NCBI GenBank assembly: GCA_034509735.1
Contig: JACGWO010000004.1
Span: 27,633,395 to 27,697,394, forward strand
From: Sesamum alatum
Lineage: Eukaryota > Streptophyta > Magnoliopsida > Lamiales > Pedaliaceae
Reading direction: 5' to 3'
Length of the DNA stretch: 64,000 bases
In this document: positions 12,458 through 23,899 of the stretch, piece by piece
Numbering within the stretch: the stretch's first letter is position 1
Layout of the letters: every line of letters starts with the position of its first letter
Program-made: the position numbers and the translations under genes
The notes under the pieces: generated by a model
What the model saw: only the letters and a program-made list of their open reading frames with translations
Told to the model about the DNA's origin: nothing
The model's database searches: none

Positions 12458-12815
12458 GCACAAAATGCTTCAAAGAAGGCTTCAAAAGATAAGTCTCAAG
12501 GGAAAACAAAGGCATGAAATTTGTTGTGGGGGTGGTTGTAAACTGTTGGGTTTAGTTTTTGGATGAATTGCTTATTAAACTATTGCAATTAGTTTTGAAT
12601 TTACAGTGCTTTTGGTTGTATGTTTTTGGATATACAATGCTAACTTTGGTGCTATGGCAAGTTGGCTATTTTTTGGCAAGTTTTTGGATGAAGGATTGAT
12701 GTTTTTATTAATAGGTTGTCCATTTTTTAACATGTTATTAACAGGTTGGTCATTTAAACAACATAGTTCAATACATATAAAATAATAGTTCATTACCATC
12801 CTTCAAATAAATAAC

Positions 12816-13165
12816 TTAAACAAAAATGGAATTCCAAGAAATAAACAACAATATAAGAAATAACTTCCTTTGTCGTTGCAAGTTTGCATTCTTCGCCTCC
12901 AAAGCCTTCACCTTATCATTGAGAATTTTAATTTCACCTTCCTGTTGATTTATTCGGCGTAATAAACCAGGAATTATCTCCTTTACTCTTGCACACATCG
13001 GTATATTCCCAAAAAAAAACCACAAACTTCGGCAGTCATACCTTTAGAGCAACAGAAAAATCTTCGTCCCGGATTTTCGGATGTCCAAGAAGTCTTCAAT
13101 CGAGCAAATTCTCTACAACAGCACATGACCCGTTGACGATTTTGTGTTTTTGAAGATGAAGACAT
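12816..13165 (-). pseudogene. GRF-type zinc finger protein with coiled coil and C-terminal hydrophobic tail, inside MULE 1
   Basis: Starting at 13165 the minus strand encodes about 120 residues. The N-terminal part has CCCREFARLKTSWTSENPGR followed by RFFCC and CGFF, the Cys and aromatic pattern of the GRF zinc finger. Then come VKEIIPGLLRRI, a heptad-like segment (INQQEGEIKILNDKVKALEA) and a hydrophobic end (LFLILLFISW) that could anchor in a membrane. The reading frame changes at a 9-base A run (13011-13019), which splits it into two overlapping frames. A TATA-like box on the minus strand lies at 13264-13271, about 100 bases before the ATG. It faces the transposase, like mudrB facing mudrA in maize MuDR, but I see no sequence likeness to mudrB. 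The family's function is unknown to me. Confidence 0.75.
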
Positions 13166-13507
13166 TTTCTAGCAAAATAAACAAAAAAAAAATGAAGTTT
13201 GAGATAAAAATAGCAAGAGAGATGAAGAAAGACAAGGAAATGAATTTATTTCCTCCAATACACCTTTTATACACAGTTTCCCCCCACTAACCTTTACCTA
13301 CCAGTCAACTAACACCCCCCCCCCCCCAACAAGTAAAAGTAACGTTTTTTAGCCTTTCCGTTAAAAATTTAACGGCAGGACCAGTTTTGCAACAAAATAT
13401 TAAATTACGGGACTAGTTTTGGCTATTCTGTAAAGTATGGGACCAAAATTGCAATGAGGCCTGTATTATGGGACCACTTTTGCAATTAACTCAATACAAT
13501 GTTATCC

Positions 13508-13516
13508 AAAATATCT
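13508..13516 (+). promoter_or_regulatory. Evening element AAAATATCT (distal)
   Basis: This is an exact match to the evening element bound by CCA1/LHY-type clock MYB factors. It lies in the 57 bases between MULE 1 and the foldback element, so it probably belonged to the original COR27 promoter and was pushed away by the insertion. Matching the motif does not prove it is bound. Confidence 0.5.
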
Positions 13517-13557
13517 AAACTTCCTTCACTCACTTTTGAAAAGGATGATGAGTGATG

Positions 13558-14202
13558 ACCTATGATGCATGGACACGGACACGACACGACACGGACACAG
13601 TGACACGAAAAATTTAAAAGATTAGGACACGACACAGCGCCGACACAATATACAAAATATCAAGATAATACTTTTTAACCAAAATACATGACTTCAAAAA
13701 TATACATAATTAATTTATATTAAAAGTACGCAATAAAACATTTCTAATCATCCCAATTTTGGTTTATATTAAAATACACATATTTAGTTAAATTATTGTG
13801 ATCATCTCCCAATTTGTTAGTAATTTCATCCCAAAACTTTTAGTTTGAGAGAAATAAATTATTTTTTTTCTTTTTTATTTAGCCCAAAACTCTTTTTTTT
13901 GAAAAGACAATTCAAACTTTTAAAAATTATAAAAAAAATCTTAAACGTGTCCAAAACTCCTCCAAAACGTGTCGAACATGCCAACAAGCGTGTCCGACAC
14001 CGTGTCTTTTTTTTTTTCTTTTTTATTTTTATATTTTCGGACACGCCTACACGTCTTTGCCGTGTCCGAGGTGTGTCCGACACGTGTTCGAGCCGTGTCC
14101 GTGTCCGTGTCCGTGTCCGACACGTGTTCGAGCTGTGTCTGTGTCCGACACGTGTCCGACGCTGTATCGAGTAATTTTTCGAAGTGTCCGTGCATTATAG
14201 GT
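13558..14202. mobile_element. GTGTCCG-rich foldback element
   Basis: The ends are inverted: ACCTATGATGCATGGACAC at the left and, reverse-complemented, ACCTATAATGCACGGACAC at the right. Each arm is made of repeats of GGACAC or GTGTCCG with GACACGTGT in between, around an AT-rich centre. No clear target duplication was found and the superfamily is unassigned. Three CACGTG sites (14081, 14121, 14149) fall in its right arm. The open frames here are low-complexity readings of the repeat and not genes. Confidence 0.75.
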
Positions 14203-14223
14203 GATGATGGATAGTCAGCCTGA

Positions 14224-14229
14224 CACGTG
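14224..14229 (+). promoter_or_regulatory. G-box CACGTG upstream of COR27-like
   Basis: It is a palindromic G-box in GACACGTGTA, 22 bases outside the foldback element and about 150 bases before the start codon. G-boxes bind bZIP and bHLH factors such as HY5 and PIFs, which are known regulators of light- and cold-responsive genes. Confidence 0.5.
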
Positions 14230-14283
14230 TAAAGCAGAGACTACCTGGCACCCTTTTTCACTTTCTACCCAACACCAAACTCT

Positions 14284-14292
14284 AAAATATCT
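14284..14292 (+). promoter_or_regulatory. Evening element AAAATATCT (proximal)
   Basis: This exact evening element lies 85 bases before the COR27-like ATG. COR27 and COR28 of Arabidopsis are known to be controlled by the clock through such elements, so the site agrees with the gene call. Confidence 0.6.
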
Positions 14293-14376
14293 TGAACGCC
14301 TACTATAATCAATCCCAGAACCGATCTTCTTTTGATTTTTTTGTTGGGAGTTTGGAGGTTTTGGACAAGGGTTATT

Positions 14377-16519
14377 ATGGGAGACTCGGCTGATTCATCT
14401 GCAGGAAGATCCGTTGAGCTTGAGCAAGAAGAGACTTCTACTTTGATGGTAAACTTACTTTTCCTTTTCATCTGTTTTGGAATAATTAAGTTTTGTAGTA
14501 GGAAAAGATGGAGGTTGTGAGATGTTTTGATCTTTTTCAGTTTGTTGGTATATGTGAGTTAGGGTTCTTGGAGGGACACCGTAGAAGAAATCATCCAATC
14601 CAAAAAAGAAGAAATATATACTAATGTATTTGATCTGCTTAAAAGGGATGAGTTTTTTTCTTAATCTTTTGATGTTGGTGGTTCTGAATTTCTTTGATTA
14701 TGATGGAATTTAGGATCTTTTTATAATTCTTTTTGGCTTTCCACTTTCCATGTAATGCCTGGCCTGTGACCATAAGGCTAAGTGTATTTGAATTTAAAAT
14801 TCATCAGTATTCATCAGAATTATAACTCGAATTTAGAGTTTTAAAACATTTGAAATCCTGTGAATTTAGGAGTATCCAACCAAATCCAGAGGATTTGTTA
14901 TTAGAAATTTTAAATCCATCGATCCAAATGCAACATAAAGGTTTGTAGTTCTTTTTTGAGTTAAGTTTGAGATTGAACTTCTAAGCTCTTCATGTTGTTG
15001 TGGATTTTTGGAATTCTACCTTATTTCATTTGAAACGATATTATCGAGTATGATGTAGCCAAGATCGGTCCACTGGAAACAATCGGAATACACTTTGGAC
15101 AATCTCAACAATTACATGTTATTGTCTTACTCTCGTTCTTCATAATTACCCCTCTACGCTCGTGTTGTGGGGTATTTATACATATGACATAATGAATTTA
15201 TGAGGGCTAATATAAATATACAGTTTTGTCTTCTAATTAATTGTCTTCATGTGGTTGTCGTTTCCTGATTATGGTAATTCAGTAATTTGACAGGACTATA
15301 TCATAATTGTGTAGTTCTCCTCTGGTCTTTGTTGGCAGTAAAAAGTCTGTTATGTACTTTGATAATTTTTCTTTCTCCATCGGAGCAATATACTGTTGCA
15401 AGAATTAATGCGTTTCCGGTTCTTGATTAGTAGTATATGTTTGTTCTTGCAATATCTATCTTGTACAAAGGTTTTCTTCACTCTCAGGCAACAGAATCCG
15501 AGCCCATAGAGTGGACCGATGAGAAACACTGCTTGTTTCTCAAATCTATGGAATCTACATTCGTCAACCAGTTGTACAAATCAATAGATTTGTCTGGTTG
15601 GCACTCTCACAAAAACTGCCCATCCGGTTCGAAACCGTCGAAGCACAAGCTGACCAGCATTCGTGCTTCTTCTGGTCAGGTTGGATCTCTATTGCCTTCG
15701 CTAAATTTTCATTATTTCGTTCATGGTATTTACTCTTTTCCTTACCAAATTCTAGACTATCTCTAAATGTGTGAATTTCCATATGTAGTTCAAGGTTCTT
15801 CGTGATGGCCGTTGGTCTCAAATCGACTTCAGAAGAGATGAACCTAAAGTCGACCAAGAAGAGGAGTCTAATGTTCCACTGACAAATCCCTGGATCCAGC
15901 GTTATGGGACTTCACAGACACAAGGAATCAGAAACCGTCTGGCTTCCAGTGTCGAAGCTCCTTCAGCAACTAATGATACTCAGTACGCTGCCAATAACTT
16001 TCATCTATGGAGGCAAGGCTCCCTAGGTGGCAATGCAGGTATCGTCCCTCCTATTTCGGTATCTTTTTCCAATGTCGCATGAGAAAAACAAAATGAAATA
16101 GACAGAATTTTGTCATCCTCTGAGTTCTGCCTTTGTTCTAAAACCTGAATGTTGGTTGCACCTTGTTGAGATCGGGATTTCTGTTAGAAAATTTTGTAGG
16201 TTTCTAATATGACCTCCGTTGTCTTCAATCAGAGGCGACGGATCAGAACTTTAATGATGAAGCTCTTGAAGAAGAGAAGCCTGGCAAGATATATGACATG
16301 AAGAAAACGAGAACTAAGGATAAGGTTTCGGGCAATGATCAAGTAATTAGATGGTTATTTTTACATCTGCCTGTTTTAATCTTATAATACACATTGATCT
16401 ACCACCGACAGGCTGATCTTATCGGACCCTGAATTGTTTTCCAGGTTGTCCCTTTCGGCAATGTTCTTCAAGTGAATGATGTCGGTGAAAACCATTTCAA
16501 TGTACTGCCTAAAGATTGA
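14377..16519 (+). CDS. COR27: COR27/COR28-like cold-regulated, clock-linked protein (5 exons)
   Basis: Exons are 14377-14448, 15488-15679, 15789-16038, 16233-16342 and 16445-16519. All have GT-AG borders and the phases add up to 699 bases (232 residues). The protein starts MGDSADSS. Exon 2 carries WTDEKHCLFLKSMESTFVN followed by QLYKS, the family signature. Exon 3 has FKVLRDGRW and NPWIQRYG, exon 4 DQNFNDEA, and exon 5 VVPFGN. The VP pair is the kind of motif through which COP1 binds partners in this family. In Arabidopsis, COR27 and COR28 are nuclear proteins without a known DNA-binding domain. They link cold, light and the clock, are induced by cold and in the evening, and work with HY5 and COP1. 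Evening elements and a G-box upstream fit this. Whether this copy is orthologous to COR27 or COR28 cannot be decided here. Confidence 0.88.
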
Positions 16520-17986
16520 CGTCCTGTGTATCTCAGACAGACGAAGATCCATGATGTAAACATGATATATTTGAGGCGTACTAATGCAAAATACTCTGAC
16601 TTGTGACTTTATATCAGATGCTGAGGCAAAGAGAGTCGTGGAAACGGTATGTGGGGGCAAAAGATGCTGGATATCACAGCACGCATAGATGAATTATTGG
16701 TGTGATCGGCTATAATCAGCCAAGACGAAAGAATGAACGTCGCGGTAAGTTAGCCAAGAACATGCACATTGGTTTGGTTCCTATTCATAGGGAAATTCGT
16801 CGCTTTATGAAGAAAGAAGCAACGTATTCGACAAAAAGTAAGCGTTGTCGTTCCAATTCTTTCAGCTGGGCATTTTGTTTCCATTCTTAACTGTACTCCT
16901 ACTCAGACAGAAAGACTTCGAGTGTAGAGAGTGGATGTTTTGAGCAGATTGAACTACTCAAACAGGAGGAACTATCTATGTTCTGAGCTGATGCATGACC
17001 ATTCTTCTCTACTTTAGTTAATTGATTTATGTATTTATATATATACACACACTTACATATACCAATCGGGGTCGATCTGTGTCCGTACGTCGAATCTTGA
17101 TTGAACCAGTGACACAGTAAATTATTCGGTTCGATTATGGGTCCAAGTTTCGAAATATTTTGTGGGACCTGTTTGTGAAAAATTGGAATTTTGGAACTTG
17201 GCCTGGACAGGTTGTTATAATAAGGAAAAGTCTGCTGTGCACTGTAGAAAAAATATGGGCGATGAATTGTCAAGTCCACTGCTTGAGGAACCCTAGGCAC
17301 TTTTTTTATTTGAATAAATCAATTATAATTATATTATAATTTTTAATAGTTAATATCAAATATATTAAATATTAATATTAAGTATCTATAATCAATCAAT
17401 AATTACTGATCAATATATCAATGATTAATATCAAATATTCATAATTGTCCAACAATAATTATATTAGATCAATATTCTAACATTTGGGGGTAATGGAACT
17501 CATGATTTTATAGGGGTTATATTAGTCTATGTGTCTTTAATTAATTTTTAAAAATATCCAATTTTTTTGTTATTTTTCAACTTCATTCTTTCGATGGAAT
17601 TTCGATCAATTCTTTGGTCAGAAAATGTTTTTTTTGTCAAAAATGTCTCTAAAAAATTTAATAAAATATACATAATTACAAAAATATCCCTCTATTTTCA
17701 AAATTAATTTAAAATTAGTTCTTTATGACCATTAGGAAATTATGACTATTAAAATTTGGTCGTTCGAAGATCACGATTGACAGTTGAAATTTTGCATTTT
17801 GTGAAACATACTCCTTTATAAATATATGATGCCATTAGAAATGAAATGCACAAATCAAAATTGACGACTCAATATTATGAATACACTTCATATTTAACAA
17901 CTTAATATTGATGATAATTTATTTTGTTTGAGTTAATTAGTTAAATTAATTGAAACTCAAAAAATATGTTACAGATAATTTTAATT
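16520..17986. other. 3' flank of COR27-like and AT-rich intergenic DNA
   Basis: Bases 16520-16920 are less AT-rich and contain splice-like borders (ttatatcag before 16619; gtatgt near 16648; gtaagt near 16745). They are probably 3' untranslated region or extra exons of another transcript form. Bases 17030-17050 hold a (TA)/(CA) run. From 17300 on, the DNA is AT-rich with no gene that I can recognise. Confidence 0.4.
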
Positions 17987-17987
17987 A

Positions 17988-18847
17988 GGGATAATCACAC
18001 TCCCCTCCCTTGAGGTTTGGTGTAATTACACATAGACCTCTGTGATTTGGAAAATTACACCTAGTACCTTTACTTTTATTTTCATCCAACAAATAGATCA
18101 TTCATTTAATAAAATCGACAAAATTTGCTGACATCAGCAGAAAAATCGAATGAAAATCTATTTTTGCCCTTGGTTGACTTATTGCAAGTTAAATGAATAT
18201 ATTTTTGATTAAACTATGCTTATACATTTCATATACTTATGCATGTGAGTTTGTTCTTATAATTAAATTAAATCATAAGAATAAATAGTGTAATATATTT
18301 AATATATTTGAAGTATTATTATATTAAATAATTATTAATTAATATATAAATTAGATTGGTCAAAATAAATTTAGCTCTTAACATATATATATATTATTTT
18401 TATTTTGAACATATTTATACACTATAAAATGATATATATATATACACTATATAATGTAATTTAACTAAATATTCTAAAAGACATATATTCAGATAACTCA
18501 ATCGTACGAACATATCACTATGATGACATAAATATAGTATTTATAACCCTTGTGATAGTTTAATAATAGCAAAAAATATTTTCCTGTAATTTTGTCTTTT
18601 TAGTCTAAAACGTCTCTTCATTTCTACACATATAGAGCACAAAACTTGTCTTTCAGTCTTTCAAATTTTCATGTTCTTTTTTAGTTTTTTCTAGCCACAT
18701 ATTATGGGTAGAAAGGTAAATTTATTATTATTGTTAAGGAGTCTTGACATCTTTTATAACCAGGGGTACTAGGTGTAATTTCAAACCACCGGGGGTCTAC
18801 GTGTAAAGACACCAAACCTCAAGGGAGCTGGGGACTGTAATTATCCC
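17988..18847. mobile_element. MITE-like element with inverted ends
   Basis: The left end, GGGATAATCACACTCCCCTC, followed by cttgaggtttggtgt, is mirrored by the right end: cctcaagggagctgggg followed by ctgtaattatccc. The inside is AT-rich with TATATA runs and no coding potential. No convincing target duplication was found. Confidence 0.75.
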
Positions 18848-18889
18848 TTTATTATATATATATATATATTCATAATATAATATATATTT

Positions 18890-19070
18890 AAAAAAAACCA
18901 GTATTTGGTATGCCTGTTAATCAGCACAAAAAACCAAAGTCGAACCAAAGACCAAATTTGTTTAAAAAAATAACCGAATACTAAACAATTTTCAGTTAGG
19001 TATTTAGTAATAATTGAATTCTCGATTCAATCAATTTTTGGCCAGTAAACCGAATAGTGCACACCCCTAC
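18890..19070. repeat. Possible hAT-type MITE fragment
   Basis: The stretch repeats 'accgaa' and 'aaccaaa' words and ends with accgaatagtgcacacccct, the inverse of AGGGGTGTGCAC, an end found on many plant hAT-like MITEs. The left terminus was not recognised and no 8-bp duplication could be set. Confidence 0.4.
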
Positions 19071-19080
19071 TAACAGCCCA

Positions 19081-20408
19081 AACAATACATAAGATAATAA
19101 TGTCATAATATATTCTAAGTGATAATATTTATAACCCACAATTTTTTTCTTTTTTTTTTTTATTAAATATAGAGGAAAGTATAAGAATACCAAAAAGAAT
19201 TAGACGCTTTTGAAAATCAATTAAAAATAGAGGGACTAAAGTGAAAATGACATGATTTTACAGTCATGGAGTTCAATTCCACCAACTAAGCTAAACCTCG
19301 TTGACAAATAATTATAGGGATCAAGGGTGCAATTATAGACATTTTAAAAGGGGGTCTAATATAACCAACCTTTTTTTTTATAGAATATTTTTCATTGCAT
19401 CGTTTTAATTCAAAATCTTGATCCAACACATTAATAAATTCATATTAAAGTCCAAATCAACCAATATATTTAAAGGAAACACATAAATAAAATATTATTA
19501 TAAAAGTACACATGCTTACTTCACGGAAGGAGTGTTCAATAAAACCACCGCGCCGCCCCAATCATTGGCTCAACCCAATTGCACCACAATAAGTAGGCTA
19601 AGGGTTAGTTAGGTTAGTCTTGGCCCACTAAAAACAAAAATCATATTTTTAAGTAGTTAATTTTGATTTTATATTTATGTAGACTGCAAGATTGTATTCG
19701 ACCACATTGTGATTATGTCAAATTTGTACTTCAAATTTAACACGGAATTGAGGAGAACATAAATTTATGCTTATTTTTATGCCCGACCATATTTTACAGA
19801 TTTTTTTTTAAAAAAAAATCATAACTAATCCAACGAACTTTGTAGTGTATTCGTGAGCCGTAGCAAGGTACTTAATCATACAAAGTCGTTTTATAAGGCT
19901 ATGATTACTTTTTTGGATTCGTCTGAATAAGCAGCCCAATATAGAAAAAATTGTTGTTTACATAAAAGGATGAGTCGAGCTAACCTACAAGGCCCAGGCT
20001 AAATTATTGCACTACCCCGCGTAGGCAGAGGTGGGTTTATTTATCTTGAAGCTCAAGTCCATCTAGATAAGGGACGAAATAATCATATTATTCAGATTTT
20101 ATGATTGAATTTACAACTTTGCCCTTTATTGTTTCTCTCACAACGTCACGCCCTTCTTTTGATACATCACTGACTTCTATAGAAGGGTGCATTAGAGAAA
20201 CGAGAAGAAGAGGGTGCGCTCATAGTCATTGGCTCTCTCTCTCTCTCTCTCTCTGTGAAGAGATTAGATATTTTAGAGTTGGAAATTTTGAAGTGTTATC
20301 TCCGCCATTTTGTGGTGGGAAATGACATGTTTTTTTTAAAAGGTAAATTGCATAACATTATTGGAATATTTGGTGAAATAGCGCGAAATCCCTATGTATT
20401 TAATTTTA
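19081..20408. other. Intergenic DNA with a CT microsatellite
   Basis: Nothing gene-like is seen. A (CT)n run of about 24 bases lies at about 20230-20253. The last part (from about 20335, ttaaaaggtaaattgcataa) appears to continue after the MITE at about 20816-20870 (tagcacgaaatctcc), so an older repeat was split by that insertion. Confidence 0.4.
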
Positions 20409-20806
20409 GGGTAAATTACAACCACCTTCCCTAAGATTTGATATAATTACAAATACTCCTCATTGTTTGAGGTTTGTAATTTTTAATCAAATGTCTGAAA
20501 TTGACCATTCCACCCTTGAATTTTTTATTAAAATTGTAGAAAAATCAATCGAGGCAAATTGCATTATTGCTCCTCCGTGTAAAAAATTTAAAAAACGTCT
20601 CCCTGTTCATTGTAGTCCAAATTTTTTTTAAAAATTAGATAAAAAGTAATTGTGCATAAGGGCATTTTGGTCAGTTCATCCATAAAATAAATGAAATTGG
20701 GTTATTTGTTAGACGATTACAAACCTCAGAGGGGTATTTGTAATTTTTCAAACAACGAGAGAGTATTTGTATTATGCCAAACCTCTGGGGTAGTTGTAAT
20801 TTACCC
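20409..20806. mobile_element. MULE-type MITE with perfect 9-bp target duplication, related to MULE 2
   Basis: The terminal repeats start GGGTAAATTACAACCACC at the left, with the inverse GGTAGTTGTAATTTACCC at the right. TTAATTTTA flanks both sides (20400-20408 and 20807-20815). The termini resemble those of MULE 2 (GGGTTAATTACAATTACC), including the following 'aattataaatac' block. The element has no coding sequence. Confidence 0.9.
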
Positions 20807-20815
20807 TTAATTTTA

Positions 20816-21546
20816 TAGACAACAAACCCTGTATTATTTAAAGTTTAGCACGAAATCTCCTATTCGTTAAAAACTAATAGAGTGCACTTGATATGGCCCT
20901 GTCTGTGAATATGCTTTGTTTTTTACCTACTTTAAATCTGTAAAAGTCAATTTTTGCCCTCTTTATTTGACATATAAGAGAAATCAATGTTTTATCATCC
21001 TCATTTTGTATAGAGGGGGAACTTTTTTTCTTAAATTGAAAAATCAAACTAAAATCCCAATACAAAGATTAATATATTAAAATTCACTTTTCAAATATAA
21101 AAATCTATATGAATAAAAATATATTAATCATTTAGAACAATTTTATATTATTAATTAAATGAAACTATTATTTAGTTTAAATATATTTTAATAAATTTTA
21201 TTATTTATAGAATATATTAATTAAATATCAAAATACCAAAAAGCATATAAAATTTTAAAAAGTTTAAAATTTAAATTGAAAAATTAGATTAATATCACAA
21301 TACATTGAATACTAAAATTCACTTTCCAAATTTAAATATTTATATGAATATAAATGATAATTAATTATAACAATGATATATTATTAACTAAAATAAATTA
21401 TTATTTAGTTTAAATATGTTTTAAAACATAATAATAAATATCATTTATTAAAACATAATTGGGTGACAACGACGACCATTTCTCATCTGGGTGACTGTAG
21501 TAGCCCAAATCTAGAGCGAGTCGTATTTGCCCAACCTCAAAACTTC
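20816..21546. other. AT-rich intergenic DNA
   Basis: Two related AT-rich blocks (about 21060-21230 and 21290-21440; both contain 'aaattcacttt-caaat' and 'atttagtttaaatatgttt') look like an imperfect tandem duplication of about 230 bases. No coding content. Confidence 0.4.
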
Positions 21547-22559
21547 CACTAAAAAAAAACATACTCATAGCAAAGAGTTTTTACAACAGAATTTTCCGTG
21601 ACAAACTTGCCACGGATTTTGCCACGATTTTGCAACCAAATTTCAAATTTTTGAATTTTCGTGGCAAATTCGATGGCAAAGCAACGACAAACTTTTGCAA
21701 CGGCTTATCTGATGCAAAGTTCCTTTGCAAAATTTGATCAACTTTAGAGTGACTCACTTTCATCGCAAGTCGTTGAAAAATCGAGGCAAAATTTTGCCAC
21801 AGAATGCTTCCATTGCAATTTGCAATGCATTTTGCAAAAAATGATTTTCGTGAGAATTTTTGCAATGAGTTTTCAAATTAGATCTGTTGCAAATATTTTG
21901 CAATGGCTTTTGATTTGCAACAGATATTGTGCCGTTGCAATTTAATAAATTCTTTTGCTATGACTTTTGTAATGCCCTTCAAATTATATTATTTTTTAAA
22001 TAATATTGCAACGATCTTGTCGTTGCAAAATCCATGGCAATATTTTGCCACGGGCTACTTCCGTTGTAAATGTACAATGCATTTTGCATTAGGTTATTGC
22101 AAAAACCGTGGCAACATTTTCCCACAGACTACCTCCGTTGCCAATATACAATGCAATTTAAATAATACCAAAGTCTAGGCAAAATTTGCAACAAATTTAA
22201 AATTATATCCGTTGCAAGTATTTTGCGACTGAAATTGCATCAAACAAAAGTCGTTGTAATTTAATAATTCATTTTTACCACGGAAAATGCAGCAGAATAT
22301 AATCGTTGCAATTTTTATGAATTTTTTTTGCAACGACTTTTGCGACGATCTTCAAGTTACTTTATTTTTTTGCCATAGAATATGCAATGGGATTAAACTC
22401 CATGGCAGATTCCGTGGCAAAATCTGGCGCAAATGATTAATAAAAGAATACTTTCGTCCTACTTCGTTTTTATTTTCATATATGTTTATCACCTCTTCTA
22501 GCTGCATTTTCCTTTAACTCTGTTTATATTTTAGTCTTCTTTTTGCTATTAAATTATTA

Positions 22560-23175
22560 GTGATCACACCAGTGAAAAAAATCACATATTTGAAGGTTTA
22601 TTACGTTATGGTAAGTACAAAAGTTTTTGCTAGTATATTTATGTATAGTCACTATGTTGATGATTTTACCCCTCATAGACAATATGGCAAATACAATTTG
22701 AATATGCATTCGAACATCAATATGCATGTTGTTCTATTCAGGTGTAGGTGGGTTGATCCTGTCAAATAAATCTTCACTTGAATGATCACTTGGTTGATGT
22801 AAACCAGAAACATTAATTTGTACAAAAAAAAAAAAAAATGAACTGATTATGCTTCCCAAGTGTACTACATTCAAAATCCTAATTTAGAAGAAATAAACTT
22901 GATTGGATGAATGTATGTAGAATAAAGCTAGACGAATTATTGAGTCAAGGTGGAGTGATGTAACATTAGGAGGATGGGATCAAATCTATTTTTGTAGTTA
23001 CTAGAAAAAATGAAATTAAACCTTTAAATGACATAAAGGGTATAGAATTTTTTGTTACTTTATATACATTTGTGCAAGTCAAACCAAATAACGAAGAATT
23101 TGCTAATGATGAATATAAGAAGATCGTTTTGGAGATTATGAAACGAATGATAATGGTGATGATTATGATTGATTA
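22560..23175 (+). pseudogene. CACTA transposase C-terminus (DUF4216-like)
   Basis: In one frame NMHVVLFRCRWVDPVK is followed, after stops and a frame change, by ASQVYYIQNPNLEE. This is the 'VVLFRCDWVDP ... ASQAQQVYYV-DP' arrangement of the DUF4216 region at the end of TNP2-type CACTA transposases. Around 22990-23175 a frame continues with IEFFVTLYTFVQVKPNNEEF and an Asp-rich end. The catalytic transposase_21 part is missing. Confidence 0.65.
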
Positions 23176-23899
23176 AACATTATGTATCTCATTTAACTTT
23201 TATTTCGTAATGCATTTTGTTGCAATATTCCTCATTTAAATATATTTTAGGGTTAATTACAATTACCTCCCCTAAGGTTTGCTAGAATTATAAATACTCA
23301 TTCGTTGTTTCAAAAATTACAAATACCCCCCGAGGTTTGTAACCATCTAACAAGTAATTCATTTCCATCTAGTTTTTTGGGTGAATTGATCAAAATGACC
23401 TTATACAAATTAAATTATTATTTTTATTTAATTTTTAAAATATTTTGAATATTTTTTGGACTAAAATGCCATGCGGACCTTAATATAAGTATTGTAATTA
23501 TTAGATGGAATTAATTGTTATTTGAATATTGACTTTTGGGTGAAATTGTAGTATTTTCTTATTAAGATTAAATGAATGGTGATTGTAATTGCAAAATTCT
23601 ATTGCGTTTAATAATGGTTTAATGCATTAACAATAATATTTCACAACTGAACATAACAACGGGATTAATTCACAGCTAACTTGACAAAAGGAATATATCA
23701 TTCCATTAAAAGCATCCCAAACATGAAACACTTAAAAAATGCCAATCTAGGTGCAAAAATTGTTAATTCAAAACCATCATTAAAAATTCCTCAAACTGTG
23801 CAAAATATATCATTTGTTTCAAAAGTTAGATAGGAATCACTGTTGTGTGCATGCTTCATGTTGAGTTCTTTGTCATCATTCTTGTTCTTGCTCCTTATT

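Larger units (their letters stand above)
8984..13491 (+). mobile_element. MULE 1: nearly complete Mutator-like element with two genes
   Basis: Terminal inverted repeats of about 138 bases (8986-9125 and 13352-13491) differ at only about five positions by my count. They are flanked by CAATACATT (8975-8983) and CAATACAAT (13492-13500), a 9-bp target duplication with one mismatch. Inside are a MuDR-type transposase on the + strand and, converging on it, a small GRF zinc-finger gene on the - strand. The similar inverted repeats argue for recent movement. Its right end lies about 890 bases upstream of the COR27-like start codon. Confidence 0.92.

Noticed and set aside
13845..14214. Several overlapping open frames on both strands
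   Set aside because: They are readings of GTGTCCG and poly-T/poly-A low-complexity repeat in the foldback element; the same repeat is open in several frames at once.
17988..18847. 9-bp target duplication around this MITE
   Set aside because: Flanks TTTTAATTA and TTTATTATA match at only about half of the positions in AT-rich DNA.
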